In this document: positions 6,497-7,380 of the stretch, in pieces
Numbering within the stretch: position 1 is the stretch's first letter
Layout: the number at the start of each line of letters is the position of its first letter
Assembly (NCBI GenBank): GCA_028875335.1
Contig: JAPPEF010000395.1
Location: 1 to 7,380, forward strand
Length of the DNA stretch: 7,380 bases
Direction of reading: 5' to 3'
Source: Gemmatimonadota bacterium
GTDB taxonomy: Bacteria; Latescibacterota; UBA2968; UBA8231
The notes under the pieces: generated by a model
Database searches by the model: none
Told to the model about the DNA's origin: nothing
The model's input: the letters and a program-made list of their open reading frames with translations, nothing else
Position numbers and translations under genes: made by a program

Positions 6497-6537
6497 CTGC
6501 CTGGTGTACCGAGACGGTGCGCCAGGCAGTACATTTT
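6497..6537 (+). terminator. Strong hairpin, probable terminator of the secreted-protein gene
   Basis: Bases 6497-6511 pair with 6515-6529 to give a 15-bp stem with the triloop AGA: CTGCCTGG against CCAGGCAG, three pairs including two G-U wobbles, then ACCG against CGGT. The wobbles pair only in the plus-strand RNA, matching a transcript from the gene ending at 6467. The trailing U-run is short (four T at 6534-6537), so termination may be partial. Confidence 0.65.
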
Positions 6538-6549
6538 AACCCAATAAGT

Positions 6550-7380
6550 ATGAAAGCTGCGATGCTCCGCCTAGCACTGCTGTCTTTGCTGATCCCGAAC
6601 TTGTCTTGGGGGCTCACCATTTATCGAGTTGGTGGCTACGAGCTCCCCCAGCCCGAATTGGCGGACAATCCGGACGTGGAGTTTGTCCAGTTGAGTTGGG
6701 AGGACTTCGCCGCTGGAGCCGAGGGCGTGATGGTCGGCTTGGAGGTCGGCAATGAGGGACAGCTCATCCCTGTATTCATTCCTTCGGACGAGAATATGGC
6801 GGTATCTTCCTTTGCCCGGGGCGGCGGTCCCGGCAGTTGGAAATACAATTTTCTCACTAAGGGCGAAGAAATCGATTTGATTGCCGACGGCGACTCAACC
6901 ACTTTTCTCGACCCCGCGGTTCTAGTCGCGCGCTCGGAGTCGTCGCTGGTGTACCTCGACTTGGGCGGCCGCTTCCTAGTGAATCAGGTCGTCGTTTATC
7001 CCCGTCCAAACTATCCCGATCGCTTGATCGAGGGCTATACCCTGTACTCATTGCCCAAGGGGACGATAAGGCCACAGGGTAAAAATGTGATCGCGCGGGG
7101 TATCGACAACCGAAATCCGCGGCTCGAAATCAACTTTGTCCCCCGCCTGCTCGACCAGATACAACTCAATATCCACCAAAAAGAGGGTTGGGAAATCGCC
7201 GAGTTGGAAGTCTATGGCGAGGGTTATGTATCCAGCGCTCTGTACGCTTCTGGAGCGTTCGACCTTGGCCAGCCGTCCAGTCTGGGTGAGGTCCGCTGGT
7301 CGGGCTTTCAAGATACCGGTGCCAAATTGATCCTCCGCACGCGCAGCGGCCACACGGTAGATCCCAACCGCTACTGGCGT
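6550..7380 (+). CDS. Secreted discoidin-like protein, 3' end outside the window (paralog of 1-697)
   Basis: The frame is open from the ATG at 6550 to the last base, giving 277 residues with no stop, so the gene continues beyond the window. Residues 1-21 are a signal peptide (Lys2, Arg7, core LALLSLLI, likely cleavage after SWG). The mature start LTIYRVGG, then IADGDSTT (111-118), LDLGGRF (136-142) with a following YPRPNYPDRLIEGY, and WEIAELEVYGEGYV (W214 onward) match the leftward paralog in order and spacing. The folded core resembles an F5/8 type C (discoidin) sandwich; this is inference. After residue 228 a further segment has FDLG, VRWSG and TRSGHTVDP before YW (275-276), probably the start of a second beta domain. 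No clear ribosome site precedes the ATG, which lies only 20 bases after a 15-bp hairpin; ATG at 6562 is an alternative. Ligand unknown. Confidence 0.85.
   Translation, partial: MKAAMLRLALLSLLIPNLSWGLTIYRVGGYELPQPELADNPDVEFVQLSWEDFAAGAEGVMVGLEVGNEGQLIPVFIPSDENMAVSSFARGGGPGSWKYNFLTKGEEIDLIADGDSTTFLDPAVLVARSESSLVYLDLGGRFLVNQVVVYPRPNYPDRLIEGYTLYSLPKGTIRPQGKNVIARGIDNRNPRLEINFVPRLLDQIQLNIHQKEGWEIAELEVYGEGYVSSALYASGAFDLGQPSSLGEVRWSGFQDTGAKLILRTRSGHTVDPNRYWR

Overview
The window looks like a moderately GC-rich chromosomal segment of an uncultured, probably Gram-negative bacterium. It carries two predicted lipoproteins with lipoboxes, a PrsA/SurA-type periplasmic foldase, an FG-GAP/ASPIC (CRTAC1-like) lipoprotein, a Kelch propeller and several secreted beta-rich proteins. 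This mix is typical of large environmental genomes such as Latescibacterota- or Poribacteria-like lineages. That placement is inference from gene content, not a measured assignment. I see no mobile element, tRNA, rRNA or CRISPR array.

Layout. On the minus strand, 1-697 is the 5' part of a gene for a secreted protein with a discoidin-like domain; it runs off the left edge. A 146-bp divergent control region (698-843) holds one promoter candidate facing each way. Next on the plus strand come a six-bladed Kelch protein (844-1770) and, 10 bp later, a lipoprotein with seven Asp-rich FG-GAP-type repeats and a C-terminal ASPIC/UnbV domain (1781-3451); these two probably form an operon. Tail to tail with it, 9 bp away, is a minus-strand gene for a two-domain parvulin-like lipoprotein (3461-5179). 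A 397-bp gene-free stretch (5180-5576) carries the upstream regions of that gene and of the plus-strand gene for a secreted, cysteine-containing protein (5577-6467). After a 15-bp hairpin comes a second secreted discoidin-like gene (6550-7380), which runs off the right edge.

The most notable point is that the two edge genes are paralogs in opposite orientation. Both have an N-terminal WGLTxYRxGG motif just after the signal peptide, IADGDSTT at about residue 110, LDLGGRF at about 135 and YGEGYV near 216-222. They bracket a set of genes whose products are nearly all predicted to be exported: propellers, lipoproteins and a chaperone-like foldase. A reasonable inference is an envelope or extracellular-matrix function, with the parvulin-like lipoprotein helping to fold exported beta-rich proteins. 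Nothing in the sequence gives a substrate. The parvulin domains appear to lack the usual catalytic histidines, which points to a chaperone rather than an isomerase.
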